Below the pieces are notes generated by a model, which did no database searches, was not told the DNA's origin, and worked only from the letters and a program-made list of their open reading frames with translations. A stretch of DNA of 64,000 bases from Tieghemostelium lacteum (taxonomy: Eukaryota > Evosea > Eumycetozoa > Dictyosteliales > Raperosteliaceae): positions 1 through 64,000 of the forward strand of contig LODT01000015.1 of NCBI GenBank assembly GCA_001606155.1, written 5' to 3'. How positions within the stretch are numbered: the stretch's first letter is position 1; every line of letters begins with the position of its first letter. Below, one piece after another: positions 54,726-64,000 of the stretch. The position numbers were made by a program, and so were the translations under genes.

Positions 54726-55520
54726 ATGACAAAAAAATATATATCAGCTAGTGACCTTTTTAAATTGTTTGGTTCGAAGAGGGATATTCCTTTAAATCCA
54801 CAAACTTTTAATGGTAGTACAAATTCAAATACTATAACTTCACCACCTTTAAATTTGACAGGTGGTGCGACTTTCGATGGTTTGGTAATCCCAAATACAG
54901 GAGTCCTCTCGAGCAACAATACTGGTGAACACTATATTGAAAAACAATTAATTGTTTTTGCTCATTATATTGTTGCTGACAAATACGAGGTCTCTTATAA
55001 AGATGGAGTCAAATCTCTCGTGGAATTGGGTAAATCTTACGACCTTCCCCTCGAATTGGACGTATATTTGAGAAAAAAATTGGAAGAAAACAAAAAACCT
55101 ATTCCACCACCAGAAGATTTTAAAAAACAACTCACTTACATTAATAATGGCAAATATCAAATCACAAGATATTTTATGAAGAATGTAATGAGACAAGGAA
55201 TAAATGAGAGAGATAATAACACTGTGCTAGATTTGTGTAAGAAATATCCCGAATCAGCCGAATATATGGTAAAATCAATACATTTTGGTTTAAAGGTAAT
55301 TGACCGTTTGACATTGAATGACTTAGATTTTGGAGCTAAATATTCTACATCCGAAAAGAAACCATCAGAGGTAAAAAGTCAAAAACAATTCGAAACTGAC
55401 TACGTCTGGATTAGTGAATTTTTTTCCTGTATTAGTAGATATATTGAATTTATTCAAAAAATTGATCAAATATTGTTAGAAGCCGAAGAAGATGATGATG
55501 AAAAACCATGCTATAAATAA
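54726..55520 (+). CDS. Orphan protein of unknown function
   Basis: Intronless frame for 264 residues with convincing coding character: mixed residues, uneven third positions and codons such as TCG, GAC and CTC that are rarer in the neighbours. A Ser/Thr/Asn-rich amino end (to about 70) leads to a mostly helical part (FAHYIVADKYEVSYKDG, LDVYLRKKLEE, FMKNVMRQGINERDNN) and an acidic end (EAEEDDDEK). No domain recognised, no signal peptide or membrane span. It lies in a disturbed segment between LRR relics, so it could be a mobile or recently acquired gene; that is inference. Confidence 0.6.
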   Translation: MTKKYISASDLFKLFGSKRDIPLNPQTFNGSTNSNTITSPPLNLTGGATFDGLVIPNTGVLSSNNTGEHYIEKQLIVFAHYIVADKYEVSYKDGVKSLVELGKSYDLPLELDVYLRKKLEENKKPIPPPEDFKKQLTYINNGKYQITRYFMKNVMRQGINERDNNTVLDLCKKYPESAEYMVKSIHFGLKVIDRLTLNDLDFGAKYSTSEKKPSEVKSQKQFETDYVWISEFFSCISRYIEFIQKIDQILLEAEEDDDEKPCYK

Positions 55521-55931
55521 ACTTTAATTTAAATAAAAGTTTTAATGTCTAAATATGTATGGATCAGAATATTCACTATATGTTTTTTCAGGATTATTAA
55601 TAACAATTTTTAAAAAATCTATTAAGGCTTAGTACCTACTGATTATGACAAGGATAGAAATATAAAATACATTAACAGTTTATAAAAACTATTCATTATC
55701 CTATATAAGAGATTTTATATAATGATTTTTAGCCATTATTTCTTTTAGATTGAATGGATAGACCCCAATTTATGTAATGTATAATTTAATTAAGATAGTA
55801 ATGTTGTACATAATTTTTCCCAATTTTTAATAGTTAAACTGTGAGAGGTTACCCCACTTTTATTTCATTTAATATAAATTTCTTTCAAATATTTAATTTT
55901 TAATGGCAATACTACCCAATATTCGTTGAGA

Positions 55932-56136
55932 CTATTAAAGACAAATGGGAGTAAGAAATTATCTAAATCACTCTCACTATTACCATCACTTGAATACCTA
56001 TCTTTATTTCTTTATGAAAGATTTATTGATAAAAGTTAAATTTTATTCATTTTTAAAGAAAAATTATTTTTATCAATAAATCTTAAGATCTCTACATCAT
56101 TCAGAAACTCTAGATTTCATTATATTAAACCAATAA
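55932..56136 (+). pseudogene. Relic of F-box-like/LRR gene, carboxyl part
   Basis: The frame beginning at 55932 reads GSKKLSKSLSLLPSLEYLSL, which matches SEQLSIALSQLPSLVHITLY near the end of the gene at 36627. A later frame (from about 56081) reads ILRSLHHSETLDFI, matching ILVSLHNSESLDFI in the same gene. Between them is an AT-rich stretch with an inverted repeat, an in-frame stop and a change of frame. It is a dead fragment of a paralogue; the amino half is not visible. Confidence 0.65.
56018..56084. repeat. Inverted repeat with 17-bp arms
   Basis: AAGATTTATTGATAAAA at 56018-56034 and its exact complement at 56068-56084, with 33 bases between. It interrupts the LRR relic exactly where its reading frame is lost, so it may mark a small insertion. 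Confidence 0.85.
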
Positions 56137-56200
56137 TCATTATTAATAATATGTATCACAAAATAAAATACCTAATAATTTTATTTGATTTAAATATTTA

Positions 56201-58450
56201 TTAGAACCAACCCTTTGGGCCAATTTGAATTCTTGAAAAGATACCATCAAGTACAGATTTTGGATTATTTGGGTCGGTGTTTTTTGCAATGATTTCAGCT
56301 ATGGCATCAACTTGTTCACGAATTTGATTTCTATTAATATCAGATCTCTGTAAAAGAACATTTTCAATGATTTTTTCATTGATATCTTTGTGGGTATTAT
56401 AAATGGATCTAAAGTAGATTGGAATCATTTCAGGTTCACAAATGATGAGTTGTTGGAAATCTTCCAGTACATGTACATGTGCAGTTGCAACCGACAATCT
56501 AAGATATTTCTTAAAGAACTCCAGTATCAAATCACTATCAGTTCCCATCATTTTAGCAGTGGTATCCTTGAGTTTATTCTTACCAGTAATGAGATTGGTT
56601 AGAATGTGTTCAATGAGGGTATCCAGACAAAGTAGTGACAATCTCTTCATGTAATTCTCTAAAATATGAGGTTGTATATCGTCACGGAAATACTCTTCAA
56701 TAGTGTTAATGATAGGGTAGATTAAAGGCTCATTCTCCCATTCCACGGTAAAGAATTTCTTTAGTGTTGGGGCACAATCTCTAAATATAACAGCTGCAAT
56801 AGCATTAGTAGCTACATTGGAAACTGATATAAAACCCTCTAGAACTGGATCAAAATTGAGTGATGCCATAGATTCTACAGTTAGGATATTCGAGACTTTA
56901 TCGACAATAGTCTGAGTGAAATCATAGGATTTGCTGTTATTATTCACATAGGCAATGAGATTCTCAAATTTAATATGTTGGTTTCTGTCTCTGAGTAGAG
57001 CTATTGCTTGCTCTTGGAAATATAAGAGTGCGTTGATTACCTCTTCCATTACACCTGTAACTAGTTTTTGCGATTTGGTTGCTGCTGCTATATCAATTTG
57101 TGTCATTACACTTTCAAATAGATATACAGGTGCATAGGTTGAGTACTGTCCGTCGACAGATTCAGGTTGATTGAGGTTATCGTTATTGATGATATTGTTA
57201 CACCAGTCCTTCATCAGTACTTTTATATGTAGCTTATAGATACTGATGAGGGGGTCAAGTGAATCGAGTAGAGGTGGTGACATATCCATTATACCCAATC
57301 TAGATAACTGTGTTGAATAGTCTTTAATAACCCACTCAATAAGCATGAGTATATGTGCTGATGGAATCTGTTTAGCTAGATATTCACTATTGTATCCACT
57401 CTCTACTATATTGGAAAAGGATCCAAACAGTGCATAGAATTTAGAATGATATTGATTAACAAAGAAATTAAATAAATCATAAGAAGGTGGGTAACATTCA
57501 CTGACTTGGTCCATTACAACAGTGAGTTCATCAACCATTTTGTTTACCTCTTTTAGTGTCTGAACTAGATCTGATTGACCTGTTAGATACATTGGTTCGA
57601 ATCTAGATGATATAGAATGTAACAGTACAGCAATGAACTTATCACCATAGTCTGTCTTGTTAAGATCAGAATCTTCTTCACCCTCTATACCCTCTGAAGA
57701 AATTAAATTTTTTTTCTTTTTTTCTCTGTTTTTAATTTCTTGAAGTTTCTCTCTTTCGATAATCTGTGCAACTTTAACTAATACAGCAGGTGCCTTCTGT
57801 GCAACTGATATGGAATGTGCTACTATATCCCATATCTTATTATCAAATTTCTCTGAGAGTTTAGGTACAGACCCAAACATCTCTTTAATAGCAGTCAACT
57901 CCTCATAATTGGATTCAAACTGTTTCAGTGCCTTCTGATGAAGTCTTTCCAATTCTCTAATCTTTTTATGTACAATGAGAATATGTATATCATCATCAAG
58001 TAACTGTTCAATCTCTGCGGCCTTCTCTGGTATAGTCAACAATCTATCAACCTCTTTTAGAATATTAATGAGATTAACCCTAACTGTATTAACCTTCTTA
58101 ATCAATGGATAAGATCCAATCAGATTAGAAGTATCATTACACAAATCCACAGTAACACCAAAACTCTTACTCATCGAACCTATTCTACCATAGGATCCAT
58201 GTAAAGTCTCTAAACCTTTTTTTGATTTTTCCAATTCCCCATGTACCTCATTCTTAATTTGTGCCTCTATAGTCTTTTTTTGTTGTATCAAACTCTGTTT
58301 ATGATTGGTCACTGTTGACAAACTTTCAAATGTTGAGAAATGTGCTTCAATCTTTTTAATTGCAACTGTTTGTGATATATTATCATCTAATCCTGCCAAT
58401 GGTACTAATGATACATTTTCCATTCCCTTTCTTTCTTTTTCAGAAATCAA
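56201..58450 (-). CDS. exoc3: Exocyst complex subunit SEC6/EXOC3
   Basis: Intronless gene for 749 residues, matching the length of human EXOC3 (745). Conserved parts of SEC6 are recognisable: [20 protein letters not shown] coiled start, [53 protein letters not shown] with [11 protein letters not shown], and [23 protein letters not shown]6 is a core subunit of the exocyst, which tethers secretory vesicles to the plasma membrane; in dictyostelids the exocyst also works with the contractile vacuole. Entirely helical, no membrane span. A Lys-rich loop sits near residue 240. Comparison was from memory. Confidence 0.87.
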   Translation of the reverse strand: MISEKERKGMENVSLVPLAGLDDNISQTVAIKKIEAHFSTFESLSTVTNHKQSLIQQKKTIEAQIKNEVHGELEKSKKGLETLHGSYGRIGSMSKSFGVTVDLCNDTSNLIGSYPLIKKVNTVRVNLINILKEVDRLLTIPEKAAEIEQLLDDDIHILIVHKKIRELERLHQKALKQFESNYEELTAIKEMFGSVPKLSEKFDNKIWDIVAHSISVAQKAPAVLVKVAQIIEREKLQEIKNREKKKKNLISSEGIEGEEDSDLNKTDYGDKFIAVLLHSISSRFEPMYLTGQSDLVQTLKEVNKMVDELTVVMDQVSECYPPSYDLFNFFVNQYHSKFYALFGSFSNIVESGYNSEYLAKQIPSAHILMLIEWVIKDYSTQLSRLGIMDMSPPLLDSLDPLISIYKLHIKVLMKDWCNNIINNDNLNQPESVDGQYSTYAPVYLFESVMTQIDIAAATKSQKLVTGVMEEVINALLYFQEQAIALLRDRNQHIKFENLIAYVNNNSKSYDFTQTIVDKVSNILTVESMASLNFDPVLEGFISVSNVATNAIAAVIFRDCAPTLKKFFTVEWENEPLIYPIINTIEEYFRDDIQPHILENYMKRLSLLCLDTLIEHILTNLITGKNKLKDTTAKMMGTDSDLILEFFKKYLRLSVATAHVHVLEDFQQLIICEPEMIPIYFRSIYNTHKDINEKIIENVLLQRSDINRNQIREQVDAIAEIIAKNTDPNNPKSVLDGIFSRIQIGPKGWF

Positions 58451-58505
58451 ATTGAAATAGTCTTTTATATTAATAATTAAATTTGAAGATAATTATTTTA
58501 CTTTT

Positions 58506-59580
58506 ATGATTAAAATAAAGTGTTACGATTTTAAAAAGAATTTAAAATTTTTTTTTTTTTATTTGTTAATTTTAAGTATATCAATTAGAACTGGAATTAT
58601 TGTTTCACCAAGTTATGACTACTATTGGCATACTGACATTAGGGGTCTACCATATATAAATTCTTTCATGAGTAGAGACCAATTTAGATTGCTAAGAAGG
58701 GTCATTCATTTATGTGATAACAACAATAAAAAATTTGATGATAAATTTTTTAAAGTTAGAAGGTTCATGCAAAACTTGCAAACAAATCTCAAAGAAAACT
58801 ATTACCCAGAACAAAACAACTCCATAGATGAAGACATTATAGCTTGTAGATCTCGTGTGTCAATGATCCAATTCCTTCCATTAAAGCCTAAAAGGTTTGG
58901 ATTTAGAATTTGGAAAATCGTTGATGAGGGTGGAGTGTGCCATGATTTTGATATATATCAAGGAAAGAATTCAGTTGAAAGAAAAGAAAAGGCTTTTAAT
59001 CCACTTGGAGAGGAGGTTGTCATTGATTTGATAAAAAACCTATCAAATAATAATAATCATGTCATCTATATTGATAATTATTTTACTTCAATAGAATTGG
59101 TTAAATAAGAGAAAAAGGATTCCATTGTGTGGGGACAATTAGAACAGCAAGAAAGTCATTGCCACAAAGATCAATAATTAACACTAAGCTGGATAAATTT
59201 TTTCCAGAAAAGAAAATTCTATTCTTTCGAATCTCCAACTCTAAAGTTTTCAATTTGATTTCCACAAAGGGTAGCAATAAGAAAGATAGTGTAACCAAAA
59301 TTACCAGACAAGATGGTGAGGAATACATTATCCCTACTCAACTTCAAATGTATAGAGTTAATATGGATATGTTGATCAACATAATAAACAAATAGGAACA
59401 TATTCATTCTATAGAAGATCCAGTAGGTGGTGGTTCTCCATTTTTACTTATCTCGTTGAGATGACTTTGGTATCCTCATATAATATATATCCAATGAAAA
59501 ATGATATATCATTTCTATCTTATATAGAGAGTATTTCAGATAATTTGATTGATAACAAGACCATAAGATATCGTAAATAA
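58506..59580 (+). mobile_element. Broken piggyBac-type DNA transposon (transposase relic)
   Basis: A transposase of the piggyBac (DDE_Tnp_1_7) type can be followed across three frames. First frame 58506-59108: SYDYYWHTDIRGLPYINSFM, FKVRRFMQNL, PEQNNSIDEDIIACRSR, FGFRIWKIVDEGG, HVIYIDNYFTS. A frameshift near 59105 moves to the frame with REKGFHCVGTIRTARKSLPQ and later MYRVNMDMLINIINK; a second near 59392 moves to GTYSFYRRSSRWWFSIFTYL, ending with TAA at 59580. The amino-terminal part and the cysteine-rich tail are not seen, and I could not find terminal inverted repeats. The element is inactive but still readable, so insertion is fairly recent. The first acidic triad residue lies in YYWHTD... 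region or later; I did not assign it. Confidence 0.85.
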
Positions 59581-60205
59581 TAATAATAAAAGGATTAAGA
59601 TATATAGGATTAACAAAAATAACGTAGTTTATCTAATAAATACCATTGTGCACTAATTCAGTTCATCTAAAGTACCTATTGTACTACTTTAATGTAGCCA
59701 CTAATCATCAAATCCATAATACATAAATTAAACTTAATTAATACATTTTTAGTTATATTTGTTTGAATAAAAGTTTTAACAAATGAATAATAAACGTACA
59801 AATGATTAATTGTCCAACTGCTAAAGGAATAATTTTGTAGAATCAAAATTTTTAATTTATTCAGGAATACATAGTGTTTTATGAAGCGATTTGATAAATT
59901 TCCAAAAAGATTGGCAGACACCATTTTGATCTATACCACCATCAGCAAACAGTTTCTTTTTCTACTCTATGGCAAGGTATATATCCAAATTACACTTTGA
60001 TGAGTTCTTTGACGAAACCTATAATATAAAACATCAATTATATTTAGTCTGGCTATTGTGGCTAGAATGTAAAAAAATGATGACCTATTACTTGAAACAT
60101 GCCATATTCAATTAAAGATATGTTGAAGCATTTTACAAATACCACGCAAGTTGGAAAAAATATAGTTTATGCAAAGTAAAAGAAGTTTTAATTTATTGTT
60201 TTGAT
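59581..60205. other. Gap beside transposon relic
   Basis: 625 bases without a convincing gene. A 48-codon open frame on the plus strand at 59969-60115 (MARYISKLHFDEFFDE start) and an 82-codon one on the minus strand at 59676-59924 (LFGNLSNRFIKHYVFLNKL) look somewhat protein-like and may be fragments of decayed genes. Confidence 0.4.
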
Positions 60206-61481
60206 TTATTGGATAAGGGATTTAAAAGATTTTCTTTTTTGATATTCATCCAATAATTTTATCTTTTGTAATTCCTGTGCAACACGAAACTTTAAATAGT
60301 CACTTTTGGTTGGTGTAAAATATTCAAGATCCTCTAATTGGGCAATATCTGAGACGTTATTTTGAGTTAAATTTTTAGTTTTAGATACTTGTTTTGTAGT
60401 TGCTTGTTTTTTAGCTGTTTGTTTTTTAGCTGTTTGTTTTTTAGCTGGTGGTTCTTTCTTTGGTTTCTTTTTTTCATGGAATTCTTCATCACCAGAAATT
60501 CTATCAACTTTATTTAATATGTCCTTTACAATTTCGCCTGGGACATTTTGGATAATTTGGTGTTCTATAAATAACTCTGTCAATGATTTTTGTTGATATT
60601 CTGTGTTGAATGTGTGATAAATAGTAAGAGTAATGGCTTCTTTTATACTGTCAGTATCATTAATACGACATGTATTTACAACCAAAGAGGTTTTGCTTGG
60701 CGACCATACAATTTCCCAGTATTCATCTAAATCAGTTCCAATTGTAAGTATTAGATACTCTGATGCATCTTGCTGACAAATATGTTGTGCATATAATTGT
60801 CTCTGTTCTTTTGAAATGAATGTTTCCTTTTTTAATTCAAAGCTAACCAAAGCATTGCTATCCTTATTGTCTTTTGGTATAATAAGAACATCTGATTTTC
60901 CTATTATGTTTATATCATCTAACAGCAAAGTGTTTGATGATGAGGTTTTTATATATTTACATCCAATCGGATTACACCATGGTTCAAATATTGTTTTTAT
61001 AATTTGGTCATAATGCTTTTCTTCTTTAGAAGGATCTCGAGCCCAATTATATTTTACAGTATAATTTTTAGCTACCATATATGGGAAGAAGGATTGAGAT
61101 GAAATTCCTGTTTTGTTGAACTCATTAGTTGATAACCTTGATATTGATTTAGCTGCTTGTGTTCCTATTGTGTAGTTGAACAGATGTTTAATTTTATAAA
61201 GTTTATGTAAAAAATATATTAATATAAATGAAGGTGTTGTAATTAGTGATAGGTTTAGTTTACATACCAGTAGTAGTTGTGGTTGTAGTTGTTGGTTGAA
61301 CAGATGTGTTTATTAATTCTATAAGAATTTTTTCAAAATTCAAACCTAAATCTGCATGGTTGTTTATATTTGATAATTGATTTGAAGAATTAATCAAAGT
61401 AACAAGATTACTCTTATCCTCATCTGTTTTACCAGTATATATATTGTATTGTTGTAACGCAGTTAGGGCTTTGCTGTTCAT
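60206..61481 (-). CDS. PD-(D/E)XK nuclease-like protein with basic tail
   Basis: Two exons, 61481-61268 and 61164-60206, join in phase for about 390 residues. The core (residues about 100-245) has GKSDVLIIPKD then ALVSFELKKE, giving D163-x17-E181-x-K183, the spacing of a PD-(D/E)XK (restriction-endonuclease-like) active site; the strands DEYWEIVWS and ASEYLILTIG follow as expected. Upstream is a helical part and a Thr run (residues about 63-70). The tail from about 300 is Lys-rich with KKQTAKKQTAKKQ repeats, a likely nuclear localisation or DNA-binding tail. Such domains occur in transposon nucleases, crinkler-type proteins and herbivore-type defence proteins. I do not recognise the family; nuclease activity is inference. 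Confidence 0.6.
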
Positions 61482-61608
61482 TTGGTGAAAAATAACTAAA
61501 AAAAAAATTAAAAACAAAAAAACTAGGTGATATTCACAACCACCGTGGTATAAATAGTTGAATTAAACAATGAATTTTGATATGATTAAAACAAATCAAC
61601 AAACAAAT

Positions 61609-62355
61609 ATGAAAATTATCAATGCTTTGATAACATTAGTTGTTATGACTACTATTGAATATGCCAAACTGTGTAGTTCAAAACAAAGCTGGATTTTGGT
61701 GGAAACTCAACTCATTATGTATTGACTGATAGTGTATGTAGTGAAATGCCATTGGCAACCCCAGTACCCAATGGACTACCAAAAAAATGTAACCAATTTA
61801 GGATCTGTATTCTTAGTTGCAAAGTGGATTTATTGGAATTCCTAAACAGTGGTACTGATGCCACTGAACAAACCCTTTTTGACCCTAACTGTTCAGTTGT
61901 CTCTATTACCACAGCTAATAATGACAGATCAGGATTTGCCATTGCCAATTACTTTGATTTCCAAACTTCATTTGACTCAAATATTTTCAATCACCCATCT
62001 TCACCATATAAACATTCAATTGCCAAACACCCCAAAATTCCATTAATAAATCCAAAAATCGATAAGATATATTAACACTTTACCATATTGATTAGAACTC
62101 AGCCAACCTAAAATCTATCCAAAATAACTAAAGAATCTAACATTTGATGGTAGCTTTACTATAACACTCTCAAATTATTTGGACATTGTCAACAACAATC
62201 AACAACTAAAAGAACTTAAAATTACAATTAAGATCATTGGTCGAGAGTCATCTCTATTGAATCCAATTCAAACACATCAGTCATTGGAAACTGTCAATCT
62301 CCAATGTAATAGTAACAGAGAAAATATACATGGCAAATTCACAACAATACTCTAA
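61609..62355 (+). pseudogene. Decayed gene for a secreted or LRR-like protein
   Basis: A signal-peptide-like start at 61609 (MKIINALITLVVMTTIEYAK) runs out of frame after about 35 codons. A shifted frame continues as DFGGNSTHYVLTDSVCSEM, then LSCKVDLLEFLNSGTDATEQ and SGFAIANYFDFQTSF to a stop at 62073. A further stretch, 62139-62355, reads TFDGSFTITLSNYLDIVNNN then LKELKITIKII and ends in TAA. Residue composition is clearly that of genes. At least one frameshift and one stop break it unless unseen introns exist; no short intron fits. No family recognised. Confidence 0.5.
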
Positions 62356-62488
62356 AGCATCTCAGTATATCTTTGTTTTAAAAAAAAAAAAAATTTTTTG
62401 ATATATAGCAGATGGGGTAGTGTTTTTGAGTTGAGAAAATATCTCTGAAATATGTATAAGTAAAAATTTATTCAATGAAAATAAATTT

Positions 62489-62842
62489 TTAACTTGGAGA
62501 AGAAATACAAAATTCTAAACATTTAGTTTGACCTTGAGGTGTATTTAATCCTTTTATTAGTCCAAAACATTCAATTCTGTCTTTTGGAGTCTCTAAATCA
62601 AAACAAAATTGTTTCATATCTACAGGTGATTTACAATTATTAATACAATTGATTTCTTCACTTTGGCTATTTCCATTATAATTTACAATAGGAATATTAA
62701 CTCCAAAAACACCTATAACTAATAAACTAATTAAATATACTAAAATTAAACTATAATATTGAAATATTTTATAAGTATTAAATTAAAAACATGTAGAAAT
62801 TTTAAATATATTTTTTGTTTAAACATACATCTTATTAGACAT
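62489..62842 (-). CDS. Small secreted cysteine-rich protein
   Basis: Two exons, a 14-base first exon 62842-62829 (MSNK and part of a codon) and 62750-62489, with GTATG donor and TATAG acceptor; 91 residues. The start MSNKILILVYLISLLVIGVFG is a signal peptide (or a membrane anchor). The mature part has six cysteines: C40-x3-C44, C54, C66, and C82-x3-C86, consistent with three disulfides in a helical hairpin. It is followed by a short Ser/Pro end. No family recognised. The twin C-x3-C spacing recalls small TIM proteins, but the hydrophobic leader argues for the secretory route. Splicing is needed to give the start codon, so the model depends on it. Confidence 0.7.
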
Positions 62843-63077
62843 TGTTTGTATTCTTCCAACAACTTAATTAATCAATTTTTATTAAAAAAAAATTTTAAAA
62901 TTAAAAAAAAATGTAATATAATCCAGTAGAGATGGGGTGTGGATGTGGTGGTTGTAAATCTTGAGAAACAAAGAAAATGTGGTATTAAGTATTACATGAA
63001 ATCTTTAAGATTGTTTATACTAATGATTAATTTTTTTTTTTTTACATTTATTGGAGCTAAGTGATCTACTTAAACGA
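62843..63077. other. Divergent promoter region
   Basis: Short gap between the small secreted-protein gene and the SET/MYND gene, which are read outwards. A GGGGTGTGGATGTGGTGG stretch at about 62934-62951 is G/T-rich in AT-rich surroundings and could be a GBF-type (G-box) site; that is speculative. Confidence 0.35.
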
Positions 63078-64000
63078 ATGTCAGATTTTAAAAATCAAGC
63101 AAATATATTATATACAAAAGGTCAATTTAAAGATGCCAAAGAACTCTATATAAAAGGAATTGAAGAGATTAAGATTGGTGATAAAGAACTTTCAAGTGCT
63201 GATAAAGAGTTGGTTTCGGTTTTATATTGCAATTTGGCAGTTACCAATATACAACTCAAAGAGTACACACAGGCATTGAATGATGCCACACTATCGATTG
63301 AATATAACAATCAAAATGCTAAATCATATCAGAGAGCTGGTGATGCACTGATACATTTACAATTGTATAGAGAAGCCAAAGAAATGTATCTACATGCCAT
63401 CAGACATGTTAAAGACGAGAATAGTCTTCAAATTGCAAATAACAGTTTACAAAACAGTAAAATGAAGTTATTCTACGAACCCATACTCCAAGGAACCCCA
63501 AAATTTTATGAAAATATTGAAATTCGTTATTTGGATACAGTTAAAGAGAAATCACTATTCACAAAAAGAGATGTTAAAAAGGGTGATATTCTATTTATGG
63601 ATACTCCATTTATACATAGAATCAGTCCAGATTCAATGAAAAGACTAGGAAATCTCATTTGTCATTTTTGTATGAAATTTATAGCAGCAGAATCTATAGT
63701 CTATTGTAAAGGTCCTTGTAAAAGTACACAATATTGTTCAGATCATTGTAGGAATGAAAGTGAAAAAACTGTACATACATCTAGATCATGTGTTGATCCA
63801 AATGATAAACAATCAGCACTAGTACAATACAGAAACATGGTTGAGAATCTCTCAACTGGTACAACACTTTTACTCGCCGAATCAATCTATTCAATGATTA
63901 GTCATAAACTAATAACTAGACAATCAAAGAATTGTAATTTAGCATTAGGAACTATAACACATTTAAAAAGAGGTCCTCTAATGGCACAACAACCATCATA
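63078..64000 (+). CDS. TPR/SET/MYND (SMYD-like) protein, partial at window end
   Basis: Open from the ATG at 63078 to the window edge, 307 codons and continuing. Residues 5-135 are tetratricopeptide repeats (LYTKGQFKDAKELYIKG, YCNLAVTNIQLKEYTQAL, KSYQRAGDALIHLQLY). The first part of a SET domain follows (SLFTKRDVKKGDILFMDTPF). A MYND zinc finger is inserted as in SMYD proteins: ICHFCMKF, YCKGPCKSTQYCSDHC, then a terminal Cys. SMYD proteins methylate lysines in histones or cytosolic proteins, and many dictyostelid paralogues exist. The catalytic half lies beyond the window. Confidence 0.88.
   Translation, partial: MSDFKNQANILYTKGQFKDAKELYIKGIEEIKIGDKELSSADKELVSVLYCNLAVTNIQLKEYTQALNDATLSIEYNNQNAKSYQRAGDALIHLQLYREAKEMYLHAIRHVKDENSLQIANNSLQNSKMKLFYEPILQGTPKFYENIEIRYLDTVKEKSLFTKRDVKKGDILFMDTPFIHRISPDSMKRLGNLICHFCMKFIAAESIVYCKGPCKSTQYCSDHCRNESEKTVHTSRSCVDPNDKQSALVQYRNMVENLSTGTTLLLAESIYSMISHKLITRQSKNCNLALGTITHLKRGPLMAQQPS

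Larger units (their letters stand above)
55521..56200. other. Gap carrying an LRR gene relic
   Basis: 680 bases without an intact gene. Between 55932 and 56136 decayed codons of an F-box-like/LRR gene are recognisable, listed separately. Confidence 0.5.

Noticed and set aside
57590-57610. GGTTCGAATCTA as tRNA B-box
   Set aside because: Inside the SEC6 coding region with no tRNA fold.

Overview
The window looks like nuclear DNA of a dictyostelid social amoeba (Amoebozoa). The sequence is very AT-rich, intergenic DNA is full of poly-A and poly-T, introns are short (about 60-130 bp) with GT-AG ends, and several products belong to dictyostelid-typical families (discoidin, FNIP repeats, F-box-like/LRR proteins, ankyrin proteins with the same amino-terminal block, RasB, ABC-H). 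Homopolymer amino-acid tracts are modest, so a species other than D. discoideum seems more likely, but I cannot name it from sequence alone. All exon boundaries were read by eye from reading frame and GT-AG sites.

Layout. 1-9.3 kb: ankyrin protein, ABC-H ATPase, SWS1/ZSWIM7-like SWIM protein, 2OG-Fe(II) oxygenase, a long 11-mer-repeat protein with a membrane tail, a small acidic protein. 9.5-17 kb: a protein with four LxTVEEFI repeats, eIF3e, NDUFS6, a DUF2009/UPF0652 B-box protein, AFG1 mitochondrial ATPase. 17-26 kb: a long gene-free stretch in front of an eIF2-alpha-kinase-like gene, a secreted and probably GPI-anchored deaminase, RasB, TMEM147. 26-46.8 kb: polyphosphate kinase PPK1, two F-box-like/LRR paralogues in tandem, an N-myristoylation-type LRR protein, an HPS4 homologue, more F-box-like/LRR and FNIP genes, a RING/B-box protein fused to a sphingosine-kinase-like domain, PLRG1. 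47-54.3 kb: discoidin, 5-oxoprolinase, another F-box-like protein. 54.3-62.8 kb: a disturbed segment with pieces of LRR genes, an orphan gene, exocyst SEC6, a broken piggyBac transposon, a nuclease-like gene, a dead secreted-protein gene and a small cysteine-rich secreted protein. 63-64 kb: start of a TPR/SET/MYND gene cut by the window edge.

Housekeeping genes (translation, splicing, mitochondria, ER, exocytosis, glutathione cycle) are interleaved with lineage-expanded recognition or scaffold families, which is normal for these genomes. I found no tRNA, rRNA, CRISPR or retroelement. The most unusual items are the RING/B-box-lipid kinase fusion, the extracellular deaminase, the VEEFI repeat protein, the PD-(D/E)XK-like protein beside a transposon fossil, and a small segment bounded by 86-90 bp direct repeats that carries an exon-like piece and a perfect hairpin.
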